Part shown: in pieces, positions 23,698-31,206 of the stretch | Layout of the letters: each line of letters begins with the position of its first letter | Numbering within the stretch: the stretch's first letter is position 1 | Assembly (NCBI GenBank): GCA_021201905.1 | Contig: JAJQEA010000098.1 | Location: 1-36,012 of the forward strand | Length of the DNA stretch: 36,012 nt | Reading direction: 5' to 3' | Source: Clostridia bacterium | Lineage (GTDB): Bacteria; Bacillota; Clostridia; Lachnospirales; Lachnospiraceae | Notes under the pieces: model-generated | Database searches by the model: none | What the model was told of the DNA's origin: nothing | The model's input: the letters and a program-made list of their open reading frames with translations, nothing else | Program-made: the position numbers and the translations under genes

Positions 23698-24119
23698 TCT
23701 AACATGCTCCTTTCACCTTCCGGGCGGACCTGTCTCTTTTCCTCCGGTCCCTGCCCCGCAATATCGTAACCGTGACGTTCCAGAAGTCCCACTGCCCGCT
23801 CAAAATCAACTGCTTTTGTCAAAACATAATCCGTATTATACGTGGAAACCACGAAAATCCCAATCTTGTGTTCCGCTAATATGGATGATATCCCGGCCAG
23901 TATGCCTATCAGCGAAAAATCCAGCTCTCCCTGAATCCGGAACGCCCTCCATCCGTCTTCCCTGGAAACCGTGTCCCCGGGAACGCTCTCGGTCCTGCAC
24001 ACCAGGGATATCTCCTCATCGGTCCTGCCCAGAAAATACAGATCGTCCTCCATTCTGGCCTGTCCCAGGTCCTTAAGCCTGCATACTGAAAATGCTCCCT
24101 CTATTACCTTTATTTCCAT
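23694..24119 (-). CDS. ACT domain-containing protein (CASTOR-like ACT_7)
   Basis: This 141-residue protein carries an amino-acid-binding ACT domain in the C-terminal half: ELDFSLIGILAGISSILAEHKIGIFVVSTYNTDYVLTKAVDFERAV (in consecutive segments), typical of the ACT_7/CASTOR group that senses amino acids. The N-terminal half (MEIKVIEGAFSVCRLKDL) matches the partner fold. The ATG at 24119 follows AAAGGAG at 10 nt; a longer frame adds a basic stretch without a ribosome site. It is coupled to the downstream GNAT gene by ATGA. Confidence 0.85.
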   Translation of the reverse strand: MEIKVIEGAFSVCRLKDLGQARMEDDLYFLGRTDEEISLVCRTESVPGDTVSREDGWRAFRIQGELDFSLIGILAGISSILAEHKIGIFVVSTYNTDYVLTKAVDFERAVGLLERHGYDIAGQGPEEKRQVRPEGERSMLE

Positions 24120-24156
24120 GCTTCTGCTTCTCCTTTTTCTCTGAATCATATCCGCG

Positions 24157-24208
24157 GTATCCCGCTTCTGTATTCCACTTTTGTATCCCGCTTCTGTGGC
24201 CCACTTTT
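24157..24208. repeat. 13-bp tandem repeat, four copies in two alternating types
   Basis: GTATCCCGCTTCT, GTATTCCACTTTT, GTATCCCGCTTCT and GTGGCCCACTTTT follow one another exactly, which can also be read as two 26-bp units. The array lies in the 108-nt gap between the acyltransferase and ACT genes. Confidence 0.85.
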
Positions 24209-24227
24209 GCGTCCAGAACCATATCCC

Positions 24228-25301
24228 CTATAGCCTCTCAGCCAGCCGTTCCAGCGGCCTGACTGCCAGATGATCCACCAGCATGGAACACCCCAGGGAC
24301 AAAAGGAAGGTGACGGCGGCAGACACCAGGGTGCCCAATATATAGTGGCGGGCCAGCATATCCTTTAAAAGTACCGGATTCACATAATAGCTCAGGATGA
24401 GGAAATGAATCAGGTAAATGGAAAAGCTGTACCTGCTGATGAATATTCCCAGCCTTCCCGCCCATGCAGGCGCCTTTCCGCCATAATATTCAAACAGAAG
24501 AAATACTCCGGCGCAGATGAACACCATGGCAGGTGATTTGTGGGGATTCTGGGGAACCCACCACGAAAGGCCGATGTCCGCGGCCACATCCATGGCCAGG
24601 CCGAGCACTGCCAGGACCGCGAATACAGGAAACTGTTCCTTCCTGCATAAGCGCTTAAGGCCATATCCCAGGAGAAAATAGTAGACCCATCCTGTATACA
24701 GCACAAACTGGGCCCATGGCTTCACATCCAGATCAAGGATCTCCCCCGCCACCTCCGCCACATGGATTCCCAGCATCAGTAGCAGGAACACCTTCAGTTC
24801 CCGGTCCGTCATGTTCTTTACCATCCTGGACAGAAAGGGCGCGCAGATATAAAAAGACACAATGGCATACATGAACCACATGTGGCCCGCCCTGGGAATC
24901 CCGGCTGTCAGCACCTGCCCCAGGTACCGCCCGGCATGCTTCCAGAGGGGCAGAACCACTCCGTCCACATGGACATTATAGCAATAGTAAATAAGGCCGT
25001 AAACCAGAAACGGAATTCCCACCGTAATAAGACGTTTTCTGTAAAACTCCCCGATCCGCTCCGTTCCGCGTTCCAGCAGGAACATGCCGCTGAGCATGAA
25101 GTAGATCCCCACAAAGGACAGCAGGAAGGGGGTCATGATGCTGTTAAACCACCATTGGCGGGGGCTCACTGTCTCCACCGGCATGGCATGTACCATGATG
25201 ATTGCCATGACCGCCACGGCCCGCAGGCAGTCATATCTCGGATCCCTTGCATTTGAATTACGGTTTTCTGGTTTCTTCATGTCCTCTTTTGTCTGTCTCA
25301 T
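24228..25301 (-). CDS. Acyltransferase family 3 membrane protein (OafA/WecH-like)
   Basis: This ~357-residue integral membrane protein has about ten helices. The family hallmark is the N-terminal RYDCLRAVAVMAIIMVHA with the catalytic-type His, then GIYFMLSGMFLLER and FYRKRLITVGIPFLVYG. The family transfers acetyl, succinyl or similar groups to surface sugars or lipids. The ATG at 25301 follows AAAGG at 8 nt. The gene follows the metallo-beta-lactamase-fold gene by 34 nt. The acceptor cannot be predicted. Confidence 0.9.
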   Translation of the reverse strand: MRQTKEDMKKPENRNSNARDPRYDCLRAVAVMAIIMVHAMPVETVSPRQWWFNSIMTPFLLSFVGIYFMLSGMFLLERGTERIGEFYRKRLITVGIPFLVYGLIYYCYNVHVDGVVLPLWKHAGRYLGQVLTAGIPRAGHMWFMYAIVSFYICAPFLSRMVKNMTDRELKVFLLLMLGIHVAEVAGEILDLDVKPWAQFVLYTGWVYYFLLGYGLKRLCRKEQFPVFAVLAVLGLAMDVAADIGLSWWVPQNPHKSPAMVFICAGVFLLFEYYGGKAPAWAGRLGIFISRYSFSIYLIHFLILSYYVNPVLLKDMLARHYILGTLVSAAVTFLLSLGCSMLVDHLAVRPLERLAERL

Positions 25302-25335
25302 ATGTAAAACCTTTCTCTGCTGCAAAATCTATGAA

Positions 25336-26160
25336 TTAAAGCACGGTCTGTCCGTCCAGGCAAAGCTCCATTCCCACACCCACTTCCTTCACGGGCAAAG
25401 CCTCCATCATTCCGGCTTTCGCCCGCAGGGATACACAGTGGCAGGGATAGAGCTGCTCCACGCCGCTGCATTTCAGATAGTCAATTGTGCGGGCCAGCCG
25501 TTCGTCCGCTTCAAAGAGATGAAATCCGCCTATGATGCCAAGAATCCGCTTCCGGCCGCATACCGCCTGCGCGTATTGGACTATATTGCATATACCGCTG
25601 TGGGAACACCCTGTTATGATGAAAATGCCTTCCTCTCCCCTGTAGACCAGGGCGGAATCATCCCTCACATAGTCATCCTGCCACTTTCCCTTTATCCTTG
25701 TCCTGCCAATGGCATTTCTCTTCTCAAAGGCCACCCTGTCCGGTATCTCCCCCAGAAACACCAGATGCTCTGAGATATCCCACGGCCTGTCACAGGGCCG
25801 GTATCTGCAAATAGCAGCCATGTCCGCAGCAGAATAGGGCGCGCCGATGGATTCCCCGCCGAACACCTTTTCATCAAAGCAGGACGGGTGGGCAATGACC
25901 TCCATCCCCGACATATCCAGGCGCTCCTTCATAAACATGAGTCCCCTGGTGTGGTCGTTATGGCCATGGGAGAACACCATGTGGGTGACCTGGCCAAGGC
26001 CGATTCCAAGGGCCTCCGCGTTTTGAAGGAACACATCCGAATACCCCGCATCAAACAGAAGCCGGATGCCGTCACATTCAATGTAGTAGCTGACCGCCGG
26101 TTCACCCAGATAGTATCTGTCTATGTAAGTGTTATTATCAACCAATACCCTTAATTTCAT
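25336..26160 (-). CDS. Metallo-beta-lactamase-fold hydrolase
   Basis: This 274-residue hydrolase has the metal motif FSHGHNDHTRG (HxHxDH), an upstream LLFDAGYSDVF, GCSHSGICNIVQYA, and a late PCHCVS histidine. The arrangement GCSHSGI and IIGGFHL is typical of the branch related to 7,8-dihydropterin-6-methyl-beta-ribofuranosylaminobenzene-phosphate synthase-like proteins; the physiological substrate is unknown. The ATG at 26160 starts directly at the first beta strand (MKLRVLVDNNT); a TTG at 26184 is in frame but less likely. It is in the same run as the NIF3-like and acyltransferase genes, with 30-35 nt gaps. Confidence 0.9.
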   Translation of the reverse strand: MKLRVLVDNNTYIDRYYLGEPAVSYYIECDGIRLLFDAGYSDVFLQNAEALGIGLGQVTHMVFSHGHNDHTRGLMFMKERLDMSGMEVIAHPSCFDEKVFGGESIGAPYSAADMAAICRYRPCDRPWDISEHLVFLGEIPDRVAFEKRNAIGRTRIKGKWQDDYVRDDSALVYRGEEGIFIITGCSHSGICNIVQYAQAVCGRKRILGIIGGFHLFEADERLARTIDYLKCSGVEQLYPCHCVSLRAKAGMMEALPVKEVGVGMELCLDGQTVL

Positions 26161-26193
26161 CCCAACTGTACCTGCCTTCTCCAAATTTCCGTT

Positions 26194-26541
26194 TCATCCG
26201 CGTTCTGCGTCCATACCAGTCATATACAGGGGAATCACATTGATGACCGGTTCCTCATAGGGATGGACTTTCCTGATGGCAGCCAGGGTTTCCTTTAACC
26301 GCTCTGTCCTGCAGGTCACCTCTGCCTTCAGCTCCGGCTCCGCACTGATGCTGCCGCATGTGCCGATAAACGGGCTGCTGCCCTCCAGAGGCCTCCAGCA
26401 GCCTGTCACCGGACTGTATGACATGCAGCTGTCATAATTTCCTATATGCCCTGCGTCCACATCCTGCAATGCTTTCTGCAGCGCCTTTAAATGTGTTTCC
26501 GGTATAAATATCTCCAATTTACAACAGGTAAATGGCTTCAT
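26194..26541 (-). CDS. Stand-alone NIF3/PII-like domain protein
   Basis: This 115-residue protein matches the PII/CutA-like domain normally inserted in NIF3 (YqfO-type) proteins: LEIFIPETHLKALQKALQ, AGHIGNYDSCMSYSPVTG, WRPLEGSSPFIG and IRKVHPYEEPVINVIPL. The GHIGNYD and HPYEEP motifs are diagnostic. The flanking NIF3 metal-binding domains are absent. The ATG at 26541 (MKPFTCCK) is chosen because the longer frame to 26721 is an unrelated overlap with the upstream methyltransferase. The role is unknown, possibly small-ligand or metal sensing. Confidence 0.85.
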   Translation of the reverse strand: MKPFTCCKLEIFIPETHLKALQKALQDVDAGHIGNYDSCMSYSPVTGCWRPLEGSSPFIGTCGSISAEPELKAEVTCRTERLKETLAAIRKVHPYEEPVINVIPLYMTGMDAERG

Positions 26542-26644
26542 GACATCCCGCCTTTCTCTGCCCTGTGTCTGAATGTTAGTATACAGGAAACGGACCAGGT
26601 TTACAAGGTTTTGGGGTTCCCGCCATTGGAATCCCTTTTCCCTG

Positions 26645-27478
26645 TCATGGTTTTTCCAATAAAACCGCAATCGTATCCCCTGTCCCGTCATACCCCCTTC
26701 CCGCCACATCCCCATATACACCGCTGACGCGAAATCCCCACGGAAGCACTTCCCGCTCCAGCGTCTCCACCGTAAAATATTGGTTCCACAGATAATACAC
26801 CGCCGTATCCTGTTCTGAAATCACCGCAATCTGCTCTAATGTGACATCCTCTGTGAATTTGCTGAACCTGTTTAATACCACATATCCCTGTTCCCTCCAA
26901 AAACCTCCGTCCGGATTCAGCTCCCAGGTATCCCCTTCCCGGAATGCCTTATACTTTTCCATGGAAAAAACATCCAGAAGCACCCTTCCTCCCGGTTTCA
27001 GATGGCGATACATTGTCTGCATGACAGTGCGGCGGTTTCTCTCCGACAGCGCTCCATAATCACAATAAATCATGGTAATAAAATCAAAACAGCGGTTCAG
27101 CTCCAGGTCCAGATAATCATGATATATATAATGGATATCCAGGCCATTCCTTTTTGCCGAGTCCCTGGCATAATCAATGGAACCTTCTGAAAAATCCACA
27201 CCCGTCACCTGAAATCCCGCCCTGGCAAACCGTTCCGCGTACAGACCCGGACCGCATCCCAGGTCTAAAAGTGCAGCGTAGTCCCCAGGCGGTATGGTCT
27301 CCTTTATCCAGTTCACGGACGATTCTATGAACGGAAGCTTTCTGCTGGCCCCATTGAAATCAGGGTCCAGATGAGCCTTGAGCATTTGCTTTGAAATGTA
27401 TTTATCATTCCAAAAGGGAACCTTTGTCTCCTGGAAAAGTTGGGGACGCTCTAACATTTTACTGATACACTCAAACAT
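26645..27478 (-). CDS. Class I SAM-dependent methyltransferase, first gene after a structured leader
   Basis: This 277-residue methyltransferase has motif I LLDLGCGPGLYAERFARAG, post-I VTGVDFSEGSIDYA, an acidic motif FDFITMIYCDYGALS and LKPGGRVLLDVFS. The segment following (GDTWELNPDGGFWREQGYVVL) is seen in uncharacterised small-molecule methyltransferases. The ATG at 27478 follows GAGGAGG at 8 nt. It heads a colinear run (methyltransferase, NIF3-like, MBL-fold, acyltransferase, ACT, GNAT). Its ~250-nt leader contains an intrinsic terminator and a long hairpin, so expression may be controlled by attenuation. Confidence 0.9.
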   Translation of the reverse strand: MFECISKMLERPQLFQETKVPFWNDKYISKQMLKAHLDPDFNGASRKLPFIESSVNWIKETIPPGDYAALLDLGCGPGLYAERFARAGFQVTGVDFSEGSIDYARDSAKRNGLDIHYIYHDYLDLELNRCFDFITMIYCDYGALSERNRRTVMQTMYRHLKPGGRVLLDVFSMEKYKAFREGDTWELNPDGGFWREQGYVVLNRFSKFTEDVTLEQIAVISEQDTAVYYLWNQYFTVETLEREVLPWGFRVSGVYGDVAGRGYDGTGDTIAVLLEKP

Positions 27479-27507
27479 TCTTATTTCCTCCTCTGCGTTA
27501 GAATAAG

Positions 27508-27541
27508 GCAAAACAAAAGCCGCAGATTTTACTCCGCGGCT
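27508..27541 (-). terminator. Intrinsic terminator / attenuator upstream of the methyltransferase
   Basis: On the minus strand AGCCGCGGA (27533-27541) pairs with TCTGCGGCT (27518-27526; one G-U) around a 6-nt loop and is followed by TTTGTTTTG. It lies about 30 nt upstream of the methyltransferase start codon, and downstream of both HelD and a separate promoter. It can therefore end HelD transcription or attenuate the methyltransferase operon. Confidence 0.8.
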
Positions 27542-27566
27542 CAGCCCTGTCAGATGAATGGCCCTT

Positions 27567-27653
27567 AGAGTAAAATAAAATCAAATATCAGGTACACAAA
27601 TTAAGCTGATGACTCAGCCGTTTGTCACTGATTCAATTGATTTTATCTACTCC
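27567..27653 (-). ncRNA. Candidate cis-regulatory leader RNA hairpin
   Basis: An 87-nt imperfect palindrome. The outer arms (27637-27653 and 27567-27584) pair over about 16 bp including ATAAAATCAA with TTGATTTTAT. Inside are ATCAG/CTGAT, ACAAA/TTTGT and GCTGA-GTCA-TCAGC. The 3' outer strand contains ATTTTACTC (27568-27576 on plus: GAGTAAAAT), which is perfectly complementary to GAGTAAAAT in the terminator (27526-27534). Outer helix and antiterminator are thus mutually exclusive, as in many riboswitches. It does not match the conserved core of any riboswitch class I know. A mobile palindromic repeat is an alternative. Confidence 0.45.
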
Positions 27654-27735
27654 CTTCCAGTCATATCCATGCCGCTGATTATGCGGCAAACCATATGCCG
27701 GACCTTCATCACCCTTTTCGTTTTCTTGTATTTCC

Positions 27736-27764
27736 ATCTTATAACAGGGCGTGATTTCTGTCAA
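27736..27764 (-). promoter_or_regulatory. Promoter of the methyltransferase leader
   Basis: A perfect TTGACA (27759-27764) followed by TAAGAT at 17 nt (27736-27741), or TATAAG at 15 nt (27738-27743). It begins 35 nt after the HelD stop. Confidence 0.6.
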
Positions 27765-27798
27765 CCTTTAACGTTTATCAAAAAAGCTTCTAAAAAGT

Positions 27799-29856
27799 TC
27801 AAAAAAGCGCCTGCCCGGAAATAAATTCCGTCTCCTTCCCGCTATACATAAGCGTAAGCCTGTGCATGGCCCGCGTACATGCGATATATAGCAGGCTGCG
27901 GTCAAAATCAGAGGCATAGGTTTTGCAATCCGCCTGAGGGATCAGGACCTCGTCAAACTCCAGCCCCTTGGACATGCGGACCGATGTAATGGAAATCCCG
28001 TTTTGGAAGCTGGCGCTTTCCGGGGTGATCAGGCTTATGTCATCATCCCCTGCCAGCACCCCATACATGTCCTTTGCCGCCGCGTCTGTCTTTAAGATAA
28101 TCCCCAGCAACACATTTTTCCCTGTCCTGAAGCAGCGGATCGCCTCCCTTATCTCCCTGAGTTCATCCGCTGCATCCAGGCACGGGATCAGCGCCGGCGG
28201 TTCCCCGTGGCGCTTCACCGGTTCCAGGGCGGATACAGGATGGATTTTTCCTGCAAACCCCATGATTTCATAGGTAGAACGGTAACTCTTATTCAATTCC
28301 ACAAACTGGGCCTTGTCATAGATTGTCCGCAAATCCTCCAGCCCCTGCATATGGTTAGGGTTAACAGTTTGGCCGAAATCCCCCAAAATGGTTTTCTGGC
28401 ATGGAAACATGCGGTTTAAGGCAGCGTACTGGACAGGCGTGTAATCCTGCATCTCATCAATCACAAGGTGCCTGGTGATATGGCTTTCCTTTAAGCCCGT
28501 AAAAGCTGCATGGAGATATAAAAACGGGTACACATCCGCCCACTCCAATGTTTTTCTGGCGGCCATGACAAAATATTCCGGAATACCCATCCGTTTATAG
28601 AAATCCTTATAGACAGCCAGGGTGTCCTTCATGGCAAGCATGGAATTCAGCTGTTTCAGTATGGTCCGGGGCCTGGGCACCTCCTGTTCCATGATATTAT
28701 CCGTCTCAAAGCGGTCATGAATATCGTCCGCAACCATTGCCAGCCGCTTCTTTATGGGACATGTTCCATAGGCCAGGAACCGGTCCCGGATCCAATCCTT
28801 CCTGGCCGAAAAGCTGCCATACACATAATCCGCTGGAACAAAAATAAACTCCGGAAGCTGTTCTATGTACTGATCCAGCAGGGAAACAAAGTCCAGGGTT
28901 GACTTAAACCGCACCCTCTTGCTCCATGCCTCATCCTGGGTCTCAAAGGGATCCCTGTCCGGTTCAAAACCAATGACTCCCTCCAGCTGGATTTCAGCCA
29001 GCTCCCCAAAACTCATCTCATAGATGGGTTCCTCACCCAGCTCAGGGATCACGCCTGAGATATAGTCCCCGAACACCTTGTTGGGCGACAGGATCGTAAC
29101 ATTCCTGGCGCTCAGCCTGTCTTTGAAGCGGTACAGCAAAAACGCAATACGGTGGAGGGCAATGGAGGTTTTACCGGAACCGGCCACTCCCTGGATAATC
29201 ATTGTCCCCTCCCTCTCATTTCTGATAATCTGGTTCTGCTCTCTCTGTATGGTGGAAATGATGGATTTCATCTTCTCATCCGAGGTATGGCTCAGCTCCC
29301 TCTGCAAAACATCATCCTGCACATTGGCGGAGCTTTCAAGGGCATATTCCATGACTCCGTTCCTGATTTTAAACTGCCGCTTCCTGGTAAGCTCTCCGGC
29401 CGTCCACCCGGCGGGCGCCATAAATCCGGCGGCTCCAACCTCGCAGTCATAAAACATGCCGGATATGGGCGCGCGCCAGTCAAACACCAACGGTTCATTT
29501 TCATACTGAAAGGCAAACCGTCCGATATAGCAGGGCTGCCCCTCCTCCTCGTTCTCCTCCCTGAAATCAATTCTGGCAAAATACGGGGAATCCTTTAATT
29601 TCGCAAGCCGATCCTGCATCTCCACAGCAAAGGCGCCTGTCCTGTCTGTCTGTTTTAACAGCAGTTCATTCTGGAACATCTCATGGGGATCGATTTCTCC
29701 CCTGTGGTCCGCCATGTATTTTTTTGTATCCGTATATTCCCTGTCCGCCCTCCTGACAGATGCCTCCGCCTGCTCCAGGGCGTCTGACAGCCTGGCGTTC
29801 ACCTGTTCCAGGTGCGCTAACTCATCGGGAAACGGAATGGATGGATAATCACTCAT
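27799..29856 (-). CDS. helD: HelD-family RNA polymerase recycling ATPase
   Basis: This 685-residue superfamily-1 helicase-like protein of the HelD type removes stalled or idle RNA polymerase from DNA or RNA in Firmicutes. It has an N-terminal coiled-coil arm (LEQVNARLSDALEQAEASVRR, then IGRFAFQYENEPLVFDWRAP). Walker A is GVAGSGKTS at about 223-231, the helicase motif VIDEMQDYTP, GDFGQTVNP, the motif LNKSYRST and the C-terminal YIACTRAMHRLTL. The ATG at 29856 follows AGGAGG at 9 nt; a longer frame to 29931 just overlaps the previous gene. The start overlaps the AraC-GNAT gene by 8 nt, so the two are coupled. Confidence 0.92.
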   Translation of the reverse strand: MSDYPSIPFPDELAHLEQVNARLSDALEQAEASVRRADREYTDTKKYMADHRGEIDPHEMFQNELLLKQTDRTGAFAVEMQDRLAKLKDSPYFARIDFREENEEEGQPCYIGRFAFQYENEPLVFDWRAPISGMFYDCEVGAAGFMAPAGWTAGELTRKRQFKIRNGVMEYALESSANVQDDVLQRELSHTSDEKMKSIISTIQREQNQIIRNEREGTMIIQGVAGSGKTSIALHRIAFLLYRFKDRLSARNVTILSPNKVFGDYISGVIPELGEEPIYEMSFGELAEIQLEGVIGFEPDRDPFETQDEAWSKRVRFKSTLDFVSLLDQYIEQLPEFIFVPADYVYGSFSARKDWIRDRFLAYGTCPIKKRLAMVADDIHDRFETDNIMEQEVPRPRTILKQLNSMLAMKDTLAVYKDFYKRMGIPEYFVMAARKTLEWADVYPFLYLHAAFTGLKESHITRHLVIDEMQDYTPVQYAALNRMFPCQKTILGDFGQTVNPNHMQGLEDLRTIYDKAQFVELNKSYRSTYEIMGFAGKIHPVSALEPVKRHGEPPALIPCLDAADELREIREAIRCFRTGKNVLLGIILKTDAAAKDMYGVLAGDDDISLITPESASFQNGISITSVRMSKGLEFDEVLIPQADCKTYASDFDRSLLYIACTRAMHRLTLMYSGKETEFISGQALF

Positions 29857-30701
29857 GGTCCTGTTCCTCCTGCTGTAAGATAAAGCGCTGAGTGGGGTAG
29901 CCGTATTCCACCAGCAGCTCCGCCTCCGCAAAGCCCAGCCCCATGATTTCCTTCCGGTATCCGGTATCCGCCTTATCGCCTTCCCGGTAGGTGGTAATGC
30001 TGATTTCCTTCCCCGTAAGCAGTTTCCTCATAACCTTGTCCAGCATGGCCTTTGGAACACCTCTTTTCCTGTAAAGCGGATGGCTTCCCATGAAATCAAT
30101 GCTGCCGTTTTCATAGGAAAACAGCATGATGCCGATGGCGGTTCCTCCGTCCTTCATGATAAGGGCCTGCCTTGTACTGATTTTCTGTCTTAAGACCCGG
30201 ATATATTCCTCCTCATTCAGATGGGGAAAACCGTCAATCACAAGTCTCACCAGTTCCATCCAGCCCGGAATATCCTCCTCCGACGCAAATGAAATCTCCC
30301 ATGATACCCTTTCTTTTCTGTCAAACATTTCATAACTCCCTTCAAAATTGAATTTGAGCTGTAAGGGATAAAACCGTTCCTTTTCCCTGTACATGTTGGG
30401 AGGCATCTTATACATGGCTGTAAACGCATTGGTAAATGCCTGCTGGCTCTGGTAACCGGATAAAAATGCAATCTGTACAATCGGTTTGCAGGAAAATACA
30501 AGCAGCTTGGCCGCCTCTGTCAGCTGCCTGCGCTGGATGTAATCGTGAATGGTAAGACCCACTGTATCAGAAAACACACGGTGAAGATGGTATTTGGAAT
30601 AATGGACCGCGCCGGAAATCATGTCCAAATCCATTTTTTTTCGTCAGATTGGCTTCAATAAAATTAATTGCCAGGATTACCTTATCCATACTGCTCATCA
30701 T
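29849..30701 (-). pseudogene. AraC-type HTH / GNAT fusion protein, frameshifted near N-terminus
   Basis: The N-terminal ~22 codons (MMSSMDKVILAINFIEANLT) lie in one frame and the rest in another. The break is at a run of eight T (30634-30641; eight A on the coding strand); seven would give LTKKMDLDMISGAVHYSK. The AraC HTH (SKYHLHRVFSDTVGLTIHDY through SGYQSQQAFTNAF) is followed by a GNAT acetyltransferase domain with MGSHPLYRKRGVPKAML. The ATG at 30701 follows AAGGAGG at 7 nt. Without the N-terminus the protein loses the start of its first HTH helix. It may be real or a homopolymer error. It is coupled to HelD. Confidence 0.82.
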
Positions 30702-30720
30702 AAAACTGCCTCCTTACCGC

Positions 30721-30757
30721 CGGCACGCCGGGAATGTGTTCCGATCCCAGGGTGCCG
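30721..30757 (-). other. Hairpin in the 5' UTR of the AraC-GNAT gene
   Basis: A 13-bp stem with one mismatch (30721-30733 with 30745-30757) and an 11-nt loop lies between the promoter and the ribosome site. There is no T tract, so it is not a terminator. Confidence 0.55.
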
Positions 30758-30770
30758 TGTATTCTACCAT

Positions 30771-30799
30771 AGTATAATCAAAACCCCTCCGAATGTCTT
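30771..30799 (-). promoter_or_regulatory. Candidate promoter of the AraC-GNAT / HelD operon
   Basis: AAGACA (30794-30799), 17 nt, TATACT (30771-30776) on the minus strand, 70 nt upstream of the AraC-GNAT start. Confidence 0.5.
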
Positions 30800-30867
30800 A
30801 AGAAATCTTGCGCATTTTACATGAAATGATGCCGGCCCCGGACCGCCGGCTCTTAACCATGATAACA

Positions 30868-30896
30868 CAAAAGCGGAGCACCCGGACGGATGCTCC
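30868..30896 (-). terminator. Intrinsic terminator after yajC
   Basis: On the minus strand GGAGCATCC (30888-30896) pairs with GGGTGCTCC (30875-30883; one G-U) around a GTCC loop and is followed by GCTTTTGTG. It lies 11 nt after the yajC stop. Confidence 0.78.
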
Positions 30897-30906
30897 ACCT
30901 CTTTTC

Positions 30907-31176
30907 TCACTTCTCTATCTTCTGATTGACTGCATACAGTACAATCCTCATGGTCACACTCTTTTCCTCATCGATAATCAGAGTAAGGTATTCCCCTTCC
31001 TTTTTAGCCACCTTACCTACTACCCCTCCGATGGTGACGACCATATCCCCTGCCTTGACAGAATCATGCAGCTCCTGCATTTTCTTATGCTTCTTTTTAT
31101 TGGGGATGTACACAAAACCGTACATTGCCACTACAACAATGACTCCGTATGCGAGAAACAATAACCCTGGTGACAT
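30907..31176 (-). CDS. yajC: Preprotein translocase auxiliary subunit YajC
   Basis: This 89-residue single-pass membrane protein has an N-terminal helix (LLFLAYGVIVVVAMYGFVYI), the junction PNKKKHKKMQELHDSVKAGD, and the conserved cytoplasmic VVTIGGVVGKVAKKEGEYLTLIID core. YajC associates with SecDF-YidC. The ATG follows AAAGGA at 10 nt. It begins 30 nt after the M20 amidohydrolase stop with no terminator or clear promoter between, so it appears to be the last gene of the amidohydrolase operon rather than a neighbour of secDF or tgt. Confidence 0.9.
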   Translation of the reverse strand: MSPGLLFLAYGVIVVVAMYGFVYIPNKKKHKKMQELHDSVKAGDMVVTIGGVVGKVAKKEGEYLTLIIDEEKSVTMRIVLYAVNQKIEK

Positions 31177-31206
31177 ATCTTAGAAGTCCTTTCTGAGCCT
31201 TAATCA

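Larger units (their letters stand above)
27479..27798 (-). other. Intergenic leader region between HelD and methyltransferase
   Basis: A 320-nt gap without a convincing gene. It contains a promoter (27736-27764), a small hairpin TGCCGC-N7-GCGGCA (27670-27688 area), a long imperfect hairpin (27567-27653) and a terminator (27508-27541). A 20-codon frame starting with the ATG in GGGTGATGAAG and ending at the TAG in GGGAGTAG has poor ribosome-site spacing; it could be a leader peptide but is unsupported. Confidence 0.6.

Noticed and set aside
27567-27653. Assignment of the leader hairpin to the Mn2+ (yybP-ykoY) or THF riboswitch because of a GGGAGTAGAT start
   Set aside because: The remaining conserved elements of those classes (for THF, GCGUUAAG and the downstream core) are absent, so the resemblance is limited to a few bases.
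27635-27737. 34-codon minus-strand frame starting in the -10 region of the leader promoter
   Set aside because: Its ATG would lie at or upstream of the transcription start, so it could not be translated from that promoter; no ribosome site.
27609-27824. 71-codon plus-strand frame in the leader region
   Set aside because: No ribosome site, runs into the 3' end of helD on the opposite strand, and overlaps the palindromic leader element.
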